64,000 bases of DNA from Elephas maximus indicus (Eukaryota > Chordata > Mammalia > Proboscidea > Elephantidae): the NCBI RefSeq assembly GCF_024166365.1, contig NC_064830.1:90698968-90762967 (forward strand), given 5' to 3'. Of the stretch, positions 1 to 10,900 are shown piece after piece. The notes below the pieces were generated by a model. That model saw only the letters and a list, made by a program, of their open reading frames with translations. It did no database searches and had not been told where the DNA came from. The first letter of the stretch is position 1, and each line of letters opens with the position of its first letter. The position numbers and the translations under genes were made by a program.

Positions 1-3000
1 GTTATTCTCCTCCTAATTAGACAGCACAGTCCTTCTCTCCACCCTGTATTCCCCATGAACATTCGGTCAGCTTCTGTCCCCCTCTGCCTTCTCATCTCCC
101 CTCCAGATATGAGCTGCCCACATAGACTCATGTGTCCACTTGGGCCAAGAAGCTCACTCCTCACCAATATCATTTTCTGTCTTATAGTCCAGTCCAATCC
201 CTGTGTGAAGAGTTGGCTTCGGGAATGGTTCCAGTCTTGGGCTAACAAAGGATCCGGGGACCATGACCTACGGGGTTCCTCTAGTCTCAGTCAGACCATT
301 AAGTCTGGTCTTTTTACTAGAATTTGAGGTCTGCATCTCACTGTTCTCCTACTCCATCAGGGATTCTGTGTTATGTTCCCTGTCAGGGCAGTCATCGGTG
401 GTAGCCAGGCACCATCTAGTTCTTCTGGTCTCAGGCTGATGTAGTCTCTGATTTATGTAGCCCTTTCTGTCTCTTGGGATCATCTCTACTTTTGGTGTTC
501 TTCATTCTCCTTTGCTCCAGGTGGGTTGAGAACAATTGATGCTTCTTATATGGCGGCTTGCTAGCTTATAAGACCCCAGATGCCACTCACCAAAGTGGGA
601 TGCAGAATGTTTTCTTAATAGCTTTTATTATGCCAGTCGACCTAGTTGTCCCTTAAAACCATGGTCCCCAGGCCCCTGCCCCTGCTACTCTGGCCTTTGA
701 AGTGTTCGGTTTATTCAGGGAACTTCTTTGCATTGGTTTAGCCCAGTTGTGCTGACCTTTCCTGTATTGTGTGTTGTCTTTCACTTCACCTAAAACAGTT
801 CTTGTCTACTATCTAATTAGAGAATACCCCTCTCCCTTCCTCCCTCCTCATCCTCATAACCATCAAAGAATATTTTCTTCAGTTTAAACTGTTTCTTCAG
901 TTCTTATAATAGTGGTCTCATACAATATCTGTCCTTTTGCAACTGACTAATTTCACTCAGCATGATGCCTTCCAGATTCCTCCATGTTATGAAATGTTCC
1001 AAGGATTCATCATTGTTATTTATTGATGTGTAGTATTCCATTGTATGATGGGTAGTATTCCATTGTGTGAATAAACCACAATTTTTTTTTTACCCATTCA
1101 TCCATTGATGGGCACCTTGATTGCTTCCACATTTTTGCTATTGTAAATAGTGCTACAATGAACATGGCTGTGCATGTATCTGTTCATGTAAAGGCTCTTA
1201 TTTCTCTAGGATATATTCCAAGGAGTGGGATTGCTGGATCGTATGATAGTTCTATTTCTGGCTTTTTAAGGAAGCACCAAATTGATTTCCAAAGTGGTTG
1301 TATCATTTTATGTTCTGGTCAGAAGTATATAAGAGTTCCAGTCTCTCCATAATCTCTCCAACATTTATTATTTTGTGTTTTTTGGATTAATGCCAGCCTT
1401 GTTGGAGTGAGGTGGTATCTCATTGTAGTTTTGATTTGCATTTCTCTAACGGCTAATGATCGTGAGCATTTCCTCATGTATCTGTTAGCTGCCTGAATGT
1501 CTTCTTTGGTGAAGTGCCTGTTCATATCCTTTGTTCATTTTTTAATTGGGTTATTTGTCTTTTTGTTGTTGAGTTTTTGCAGTATCACATAGATTTTAGA
1601 GCTCAGACGCTGATCGGAAATGTCATAGCAAAAAACCTTTTCCCGGTCTGTAGGTAATCTTTTTACTCTTTTGGTGAAATCTTTGGATGAGCGTAGGTGT
1701 TTGATTTTTAGGTGCTTCCGGTTATCTAGTTTCTCTTCTGGTGTTTGTGCATTGTTTGTAACATTTTGTATACTATTTATACCATGTATTAGGGCTCCTA
1801 GCATTGCCTCTTTTTTTTATTCCATGATCTTTATCGTTTCAGATTTTATATTTATGTCTTTTGTCCACTTTGAGTTCTTTTTTGTGCATGATGTGAGGTA
1901 TGAGTCTTGTTTCATTTTTTTGTAGTTGGATATCCAGTTATGCCGGCACCATTTGTTAAACAGACTATCTTTTCCCCATTTAACTGACTTTGGGTCTTTG
2001 TCAAATATTAGCTGCTTGTATGTGGATGAATTTATGTCTGGATTCTCAATTCTGTTCCTTTGGTCTGTGTATTTGTTGTTGTACCAGTACCAGGCTGTTT
2101 TGACTACTGTGGTGGTATATGTTCTAAAATCAGGAAGTGTGAGGCCTCCCAGTTTGTTCTTCTTTTTCAGGAATGCTTTACTTATCCAGGGCCTCTTTCC
2201 CTTTTGTATGAAGTGTGTGATTTGTTTCTCCATTTCATTAAAAAATGTCATTGTAATTTGGATCAGAATTGCATTGTATCTATAGATCACTTTTGGTAGA
2301 ATAGACATTTTTACAATGTTGAGTCTTCCTATCCATGAGCAAGGTGTGTTTTTCCACTTATGTAGGTCTCTTTTGGTTTCTTGCAGTAGTGTCTTGTAGT
2401 TTTCTTTGTATAGATCTTTCATGTCTCTGGTTAGATTTATTCCTAAGTATTTTATTTTCTTGGGGGCTACTGTAAATGGTGTTGATTTGGTGATTTCCTC
2501 TTCAACATTCTCTTTGTTGGTGTAGAGGAATCCAACTGATTTTTGTAGGTTTATCTTGTATCCTGACACTGCTGAACTCTCCTATTAGTTTCAGTAGTTT
2601 TTTGAGGATTCCTTAGGGTTTTCTGTGTATAAGATCATGTTATCTGCAAATAGAGATACTTTTACTTCCTCCTTATCAATCTGGATCAGCCTTTATTTCT
2701 TTATCTAGCCTAATTGCTCTAACTAGGATCTCCAGCACAATGTTGAATAAGAGTGGTGATAAAGGGCATCCTTGTCTGTTTCCCGTTGTCAAGGGGAATG
2801 CTTTCAGAAGCTCTCCAAGCTGTTGGCTTTGTATAAATGCCCTTTATTATGTTGAAGAATTTTCCTTCTATTCTTATTTTGCTGAGAGTTATTTTTTTTA
2901 TCATGAATGTGTGTTGGACTTTGTCAGATGCCTTTTCAAAATCAGTTCATAAGATCTTGTGGTTCTTGTCTTTTGTTTTATTTATATGATGCATTATATT

Positions 3001-3224
3001 GATTATTTTTCTAATAAATTGAACTGTCCCTGCATACCTGGTACGAATCCTACTTGGTCATGAGGAATTATTTTTTTGACACGTTGTTGAATTCTGTTGG
3101 CTAGAATTTTGTTGAGGATTTTTGTATCTAAGTTTATGAGGGACATAGGTTTGTAATTTTCTTTTTTTGTGGTGTCTTTGCCTGGTTTTGATATCAGGGA
3201 TATGCTGGCCCACAAGTCGTTTTT
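1..3224 (-). mobile_element. 5'-truncated L1 LINE, 3' end cut by window edge
   Basis: Read on the minus strand this is the 3' half of an L1 element: the last part of the ORF2 reverse transcriptase and C-terminal domain, then about 1.3 kb of 3' UTR running off the window. Decayed ORF2 pieces are visible at 3003-3215, 2719-2904, 1817-2569, 1535-1804 and 1319-1525, with frameshifts between them. The C-terminal piece contains [17 protein letters not shown], nearly identical to the matching part of the long L1 at 21866-29908. The 5' truncation point is near 3218. A small local duplication (GTAGTATTCCATTGTATGATGG followed by GTAGTATTCCATTGTGTG) sits at 1030-1068. It cannot be active. Confidence 0.9.
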
Positions 3225-3438
3225 AAGCGTTTGCTGTTGTTAGGTGGTCTCACATTGATTCTGACTCATAACGACCCAGTGTGAAGGAGTAGAACTGTCC
3301 CATAAGGTTTTCTTGTTTGTAATCTTTACAGGGGCAGATAGCCAAGTCTTTCTTCCCGGGAGCTGCTGGGGAGGTTCGAATCACTGACCTTTTGGTTAGC
3401 AGCCTAGTGCTTAACGGTTGAGCAACCAGGGTCTCCGG
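3225..3438 (-). repeat. AfroSINE, long type
   Basis: Minus-strand copy abutting the 5' truncation of the L1. It runs from the 3' end (TTGATTCTGACTCATAACGACC on the plus strand) to the tRNA-like head (reverse complement of CTTAACGGTTGAGCAACCAGGG). It keeps the extra segment around GTAATCTTTACAGGGGCAGA that marks the longer subfamily. Confidence 0.85.
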
Positions 3439-3536
3439 TTATTGTTATCATTATTATTAATACAGCTTAACAACTGAAGGCACTTTAGGAAGAGGGTGAA
3501 AGGCCTTGTTGAAAACAACAAGGGCCCACATGTCAT

Positions 3537-3747
3537 GAAGGGAGCCCTGGTATAGTGGTGATTTGCTCAGCTGCTAACCAAAAGGTCAGCAGTTCCAACC
3601 CACCATCCAGTCTGTGGGAGAAAGATGTGGCAGTTTGCGTCTGTAAAGATTTGCAGCCTTGGGAGCCCTGTGGGGCAATTCTACGCTGTCCTATAGGGTT
3701 GCTATCATTCAGAATCAACTCCACGGGAAACAACAACACATGTCATG
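3537..3747 (+). repeat. AfroSINE, long type
   Basis: Plus-strand copy starting GAGCCCTGGTATAGTGGTGA, with GAGAAAGATGTGGCAGTTTG and TAAAGATTTGCAGCC in the middle, and ending TCAGAATCAACTCCACGGG. It lies about 100 bp from the oppositely oriented copy at 3225-3438. Confidence 0.85.
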
Positions 3748-4916
3748 GAAACTGTATTCAGTTCACACCAACTTGTTGAACCTCTTTTGCTTCAGCGACT
3801 TAGAGGTATATCTGCTTAGATGCTTGATTGCAGAGATCACTTGCTTTATACCCATTAGGCCTGATTCAAAGAGGAGGCCTTTCTGGGTTCACTGGCCCTA
3901 CCGTGATTTTTTCCTTCTTCCCACCTCATCACATAGTCCATCACATACTTGATTTGCATACTATACACCAAATGTGAGGCTATGGTCATGATATTAGCTT
4001 TCCTGGGCGTGAAGACCCTGGTGTTGTCCACTTGGCTCCGTTTGTGTTATTTCTATTCCAACCCCCTCCCCTTTCCTTTCTAGACCTCCTTAATAATTGG
4101 TAAATTTCTCTTTTTATTTTATTATTAGTATTACTCTTACTGTCTGTTAGTCCCATGGATATCCAGAGGTTAAAGGGTGCATTCTCCAAGGAATTGGAAT
4201 CTAGAGAGTAATGGGAGTAATAGGGAAAGGATCCACAGGGAAAGCAATTCCAGGAGCATAGGGTTAGGGCATAGGTTCAGCCACTTCCTACCTCCACTTG
4301 GTTCTTCCTTGTCCTCTGAAGAGTCAAGGTAGTAAAGGGCAACAAAAAGGCGCCTTGGGCTTGGGGTCAGAGGACCTGATTTCATGTCTGGAGTTGGCCT
4401 CTTAGAGGCTGTGTGACCCCTTTCCTGCATCTGCAAAGTGTGGAGTGGGGCTGGATGAGCTCTGATGTCCCTTCCAACCTTAGTAATCATCATAAGAAGT
4501 TATTGCCTGTTGATCATATGTCAGGTGCTGTTCTAAGAACTATACGAATGAATTCATTTAATGCTTATAGCTAAACTCTGAGATATTATTAGCACCATGC
4601 AAAAGATGAGGGAACTGAAGCATGGCTTATAAATGGAGGAGCCAGAATTTGAACCTGAGACTAACTGAATGAATGAATGACTCTCAAGCCAGGATTTTAA
4701 ATCTCCTTTTCTTCATTATTCATTAGAAATCTTTCCTTTTTTCCAGTCCTCATTTCCCCACCCCTTGCCCCCCTTTTTATGCATTTGTTGATGACACTTT
4801 TTCACCATTTGCCCCTTCTTTCTGTTTCCCACATCTCTTCATCCCTCCTTCTCATTTACTCATTTCTGATTTGTTCCTCTTACTTCCCAACTTGCTTCTT
4901 TTTCTGTCCTGGCTAG
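3748..4916. other. ITGAX intron 14, left part; MIR-like fragments
   Basis: No exon is visible before the acceptor at 4916. At 4310-4440 there is a MIR-like core on the minus strand, and at 4500-4660 a second MIR-like piece containing TCAGGTGCTGTTCTAAGAAC and GATGAGGGAACTGAAGCATG. A short GAATGAATGAATGA run lies at about 4665. The rest is unremarkable. Confidence 0.55.
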
Positions 4917-7900
4917 AGGATCACGGGTTCCCAGCTCTCTCTGGAACTGCAGTATTTTGGGCAGTCGCTGAGTGGGGGTCAGGATCTCACTCAGGATGGA
5001 CTTGTGGACCTGGCCGTAGGGGCTCGAGGACATGCGCTGCTGTTCAGGTGAGAATGGCTTTCCTCAGGCACTCCCTGTATGGTCCTAGGTCCTGCCTCAG
5101 ACACCCAGCCCCCTTCTCCCTGTCCCAGGGACCAAAAGCCTATTCAGCACAGTGTTCTGCCCACAGGACCAAGCCTGTGCTCCGGGTGTCAGTGAACATG
5201 CACTTCACACCTGCAGAAATTGCAAGGTCCGTGTTTGAGTGTCGGCACCAGGTGACCTCTGCCCAGGCACTGGGTGAAGCCACAGTCTGCCTTCATGTTA
5301 ACTCAACCTTCAAGAACCAGCTTGGTGAGTCCCCTCCTCTCCAACCTAGGACACCCTGATCCCTTGGAGGCCGCCAGGTCAAGACTTCTGTCTCTTGCCT
5401 TGCCCCTTGCCTACCTGAGGAGCTCCTGGCTCTCATCCTTCCTCATACCCTACTTCCCCTACAGGTAACCTGCAGAGCTCTGTGACCTTTGACCTGGCCC
5501 TTGACCCTGGCCGCCTGAGTCCCCGTGCCATCTTCAAAGAAACAAAGACTCGGAACCTGACCCAAGTCCAGGACATTGGGCTGGGTCAGCATTGTAAGGC
5601 TGTCAAGTTGCTCCTCCTGGTAAGGGCCCTGGGGGTCCTGGGAAAAGAGTGACACGGATGGAGGTGATTCTGAGGCTGGCAGTGGGGTAGGCAGCACACA
5701 GGAGCACATTCCAGTCTTCTCTGTGGTCCCAGCTACAGCATAGGGTCTGGCATGGAAGAGGTGCTTAATACATGTGAGCTGAAAGAGTGAGTGAAAGAAT
5801 GAATGAATGAGGTCATTTGTAACTGCCAGAGAATACATAGCTGGATTTCAGGGAATAAATTTCGGCTGCTTTAGAGAACTATGGGGCTGTGGGCTGGGAT
5901 TCTTTCTGTCTTTCATTTGTCAAATATTTATCGAGCCACTCCTGTGGAATAGGCTCTGTTCTAGGTGCTGGGGACTCAGTAGTGGATAAGGCAGTCATTG
6001 CCCACAGGGAGCTCACAGCCTGGGGTGGGAAGGCCTCAAACTAACAAGTTCCTAGATATAGATGTCAGGTAGTAGTCAATGCTGTGAAGAAAGACAAAGC
6101 CAGGGAAGGGAACAGAGAGGGTGTCCGGGAGGCCCCTTGGAGAAGGTAAAGCATGAGTAGACATGAGTGAGCCTAGTGGATCAAGGCAGAAGACATCAAA
6201 GGCAAAGATTCTGAGGGGCAAGAATGCATGGCAGATTACTAATAATCACAAACATATATTGAGCACAGGTAGGCATCATTATTGGAAACTCTATGGGGCA
6301 GTTCTACTCTGTCCTGTAGTGTTACTATGGGTCAGAATCGACTCGATGGCACTGGGTTTGGTTTTTTTTTTTTTTTTGGTTTAGGCATTATTATCACTCA
6401 TTTTAAAGATGAGGAGACTGGGACACAGCTAATAACTTCCTGAGGGGCTTTCCTTAACCACTTGCTCTCTTCAATGCCTGTACTTTAGGCCTGTGTGGAG
6501 GACTCAGTGACCCCCATCATCTTGAGTCTCAACTTGTCCCTTGTGGGCAAGCCTATTACTTCCTTTGGAGACCTCCAGCCAATGCTGGCCATGGATGCTG
6601 AGAGATACTTCACGGCCTCTGTGAGTCCTGGTGTCGGGGTCTCCAGGAAGGAGTTGGGGTGCAGACCCCAAATCTTGGGGGACACCCTTCTTTTTCTCCC
6701 TCCCAGCTCCCCTTTGAGAAGAACTGTGGGACTGACCATGTCTGCCAGGATGACCTTGGTATCTCCTTTAGCTTCTTAGGGTGAGACTTAGACCTGCCCT
6801 AGTCCCCCTGCTTCCCTTCTGGAATCTGGTGATCCCACCCCTAGTTCTCCCTAATGCTCCTCTTTTATGCTCAGAACCCAAGTATCCTGTCTCCCATCTG
6901 TCTCTAACCTCCCCACCCAGACCATTTCTAGCCTCAGTCACTGAACCATCTCCTCCCCCCACCTCAATACCCAGCCTGAAGACCCTGGTGGTCGGGAGTA
7001 ACCTGGAGCTGAACGTGAAAGTGACAGTGTGGAATGATGGCGAGGACTCCTATGGAACTAAAATTACCTTCTTCTACCCTGCAGGGCTGTCCTATCGACG
7101 TGTGACTGGGGTCCAGGTATTCCAGCTTTGGGGAAGGAAGTGGCTGATAGGCTCAGGATCAGTAGAGACTCCTTCAGCTGGGTTCAGAATTCATCCTGGG
7201 GCCACCATTGCTTAGCAGCCTCTCATATGCCAAGAAGTCTAGACTGTTCTTGGTTGGTTGGATGTAGTTGTGGTGTCTGGGGCTTGCCAAGGCTCATACT
7301 GGCTTCAGTTCTGGGCATTGGACATCAGGAATGAGTTCCCAAGAGGCTACTAATGTGGAAAAAGGACCTTGCCTTAAATTTTTTTGTATTCCTCATCATA
7401 TCGATATTCTTCTTCTTGAGAAAAACCTATCTCAGCCTTCAAACATTTTAAAACACTGCCCTGTAGAAGAAGGGGTTGAATTTGTTGGTTACTCTAGATG
7501 AAGGATTGGCAAACTTTCTATAAAGGACCAGATAGTAAATATTTTCAGCTTTGCTAGCCATTCGGTGTCTGTTGCAGCTGCTCACTCACCACTGCTGTTG
7601 AAGTGTGAAAACAGCCGTCAACAGCATGTAAATGAATGAGTATGGCTGGGTTCCAATAAAACTTCTTTTACAAAAACAGGTGGTGGATCGTAGTTTGCTA
7701 ACTCCTGCTCCAGAAGACAGGACTAGAACTGCAGGGAGTCATAGAGAAACAGATTTTTAACAAAAATTGTATCATGAAAAAATTTAAACATTTACAAAAA
7801 TAGAGAGTAGTTCAACAAACGCCTCAAAACTTAGTAACCAGATTCAACAGTTATCAGCATTCTGCCACATTTCTTTCATCGTTTTTTTTTTTTTTTCTTT

Positions 7901-10900
7901 GCTGAAGTATTTTAAAACAAATCCCACAAGTCATGTCACTGCACACCTCCTTATTTCACTCTCTAGCTCTGGACTCAATGCCGGTGTCACATCCAATGAA
8001 ATGAACAATTCCTTGGTATTAGACCGTAATGAAATTTCCCTATTTGTCTCAAAAATGTGTTTTTACAACTTGTTTATTTGAATCAGGATCTAAGCTGGGT
8101 TCCACATCACATCTGGTTATGTCTCATATCCCTTTTAGTCTAATGTTCCTAGTGGGAGCGAATTTTGACTTGATGTATGAAAGAATTCATTGGGAATCAG
8201 CAATCTCCTGCTATGTGAGGGGAGGAAGTGCCCTGTTATTGAAAGCACTCCTAGACATGCCCACCAAATGTCAGGTGTGAACTCTTGCTAGATTTTGATT
8301 TTTAACGAGTGTAAAATGACATTTTTGGAGACAATCTAGAAAAATCGAATATGACCTGAGTCGTAGCTAATATTAGGGAGCCATTGCTAATGTTGTTGGG
8401 TGTAATAGTGGTCTTCTGGTGATGTAAAAAGAAAAAAAAGAATTCTTATCTCTTAGTTATAGACATTGAAGTATTTCTGGATGAATTGATGTCATAGCTG
8501 GAATCTGCTTTAAAGTATTCACACACCCAAAAAAGTAGAGAGGAGCTGAATAAAATAAGAGGAGAAGAATGTTGGTAATTTAACCTAGGGGATGGGCACA
8601 CGAGGGTGAATTTATCTAGTTGCTCTACTTTTGATTATGTTTGAAAATTTCCAGAATAAAAAGCTTTTTTAAAACAGCAATAAATAAAAAACTCTCTAAT
8701 TAAATTCACATCTGGGATTTCTACACTGGGAGCAAGTTTGATCATATAGTTTCTTAGGATCTTTTTAAAAACATAACCTTAAGGCAGATTCCACAAAACC
8801 ATGCCACTCCTTAGTAGGGTCTCTTGGAAACACAAACAAATGCTCATCTACCTTTTTTTTCAAACTTGCCCCTTCCTAGACCCAGCTGCACCTCTTCTCC
8901 CTGCACCTGACATGTGACAGCGCCCCAGCTGAAAGTCAGGGTCCCCAGAGCACCATCTGCAGCATCAACCACTTCATCTTCCGCGACGGCATCCAGGTCA
9001 GACTTGCTTCCTTCCGCCTCCTCTGATCTCCTCCCTCTATTCTGTCTCATCCCTGCCCTTGGCCCACCTCTTCTTCAGATCACCTTTGTGGCCACCTTTG
9101 ACATCTCCCCCAAGGCCGTGCTGGGAGACCAGCTGCTTCTGGTGGCCAATGTGAGCAGGTGAGTGGGCAGGCCCAGGGGCAGCGCTCCTCTCACCCCAGA
9201 CTCCTTCTCTGAGGCCCTTCCCAACTGGGCTCCTCTTCTTTCTTTAGTGAGAATAACAGCCCCAGGAGCAGCAATACCACCTTCCAGCAGAAGCTCCCTG
9301 TGAAGTATGCTGTCTACACTGTGATCAGCAGGTGCCACATCTTGACCTCAGAAGGGTTCTTCTCTACCACCCTGATTAGGGGGGTGGCTCATACGCCTTC
9401 TGCAACAGATGAACATCTGGCTATTTTTAGGTTTTATTATCACCACCTTTTCAATTGGTAGACCAGACCGCTAGCAGTAGTTACTAATTAATCAGTGAGT
9501 GTTTATTATGTGCTGGCTGTGATAATAATAATTGTGATATTATTATCATCTTATTCTACATTTAACAGTTCTTAGACAGCTTTCCCAAAAGCTCTAATAC
9601 TGTCCTGGGTTCCCTAAGAGATATAAGTAGAAGGCATATTCCTGTCTCCAAAGCTCTTACAGCCTTACTGGAGAGTGAGGTTATCCTGATGTAAGCCAGA
9701 ATCTTCTCAAGTCCTCCCCCATGCTTCTGTACCGTGGAGTGATGGAGGTTCCCAAAACAATGCTAGGGCACCCTGCAAGAGGAGGCCTCAGCTAAGTGCT
9801 GAAGGGTCCACAGTCTTGGGCATGGCCAGCTGTGATGCTCAAAGGGGCTCTTGGCATTTGAGTGGGATATTTCTTCTTTGCAAGAAACAGACTTGCACCT
9901 TGGAGGACTTTTAGAGTCCCTTGCTCACCAAATGCTAGCAATGCTCCTCATTGTGATCACCCAAACTTCCCTTTTCCAATTCCCATTTGAGAAGGATGGG
10001 GAGTGATGATTCGCCTTCCACAGAGTTTGGGTGTCAGGAGGAAGCTGGATATAAGTACAGGGCCTTACAATGCTGCCCAAGAGGATTAGACTTGAGGTGT
10101 TTGGCACTAAGGAGCCATTTCAAGACAAGTGTCTGAGCAAAAGAGTGACATCAACGAATACTTCTCTAGCATTTGCCATGTGCCTGTGGTTACTTTCCAT
10201 AAAATCATTTGACATTCAATAAAGATTTATTGAGCCCCTCATTTATCATGTGTAATCAAAAAACAGACATAAATCTCTGCCCTGTGGCACTTAAATTTGT
10301 GATGTATAACAGACCTGTGTAGCTTAGCCTGAGTACACTCCCCTGCCAGTTCCACCCACAAGCCTCATTGAATGTTCTCCTCCTGCCCAGAGTTTCACAC
10401 ACACCTGCACACTTGAGGGCACTCAGCAGCCCAGCCAGATGTATGCTGTCAGCTTGCTTGCTGCAGTGTGCCCTGAGGTTTGCAAACATCCTTGCCAGGG
10501 ACCCACAGGCAGAGCACACCTATCTAGGCATGAATTGCCCTACAGCTCTGCTGCCCTCTGCAGGTGTGGCTGTATGGGTTGGGGCACACAGAGGGACCCT
10601 CAGAGTGAACCTCTGGCATTTTGTGGGGAGTATCTTAGCAGAGAAGGGAAGAGGCTTCAGAGTAAGAATTGGTGGGCTGAAATGTGGATCATGCAGGCAA
10701 AGGAGAGGTGCCCAGAGAGCAAGACAAGATGGGGCAGAGGTGGGACCAGCCACTCGTTCTCTAGGCCAGAGCAAGCCAGAGGAGATGTTGTTAAACTGAG
10801 GCCTAGTGAAGAGCCAGCTGTTAGGCCTTCCCTCACCTACCAGCTCTAGGCCCAGAAAAGGCAAGGAAACAGGGGCAAAGGATCCCCAGAGAAGGCCTGT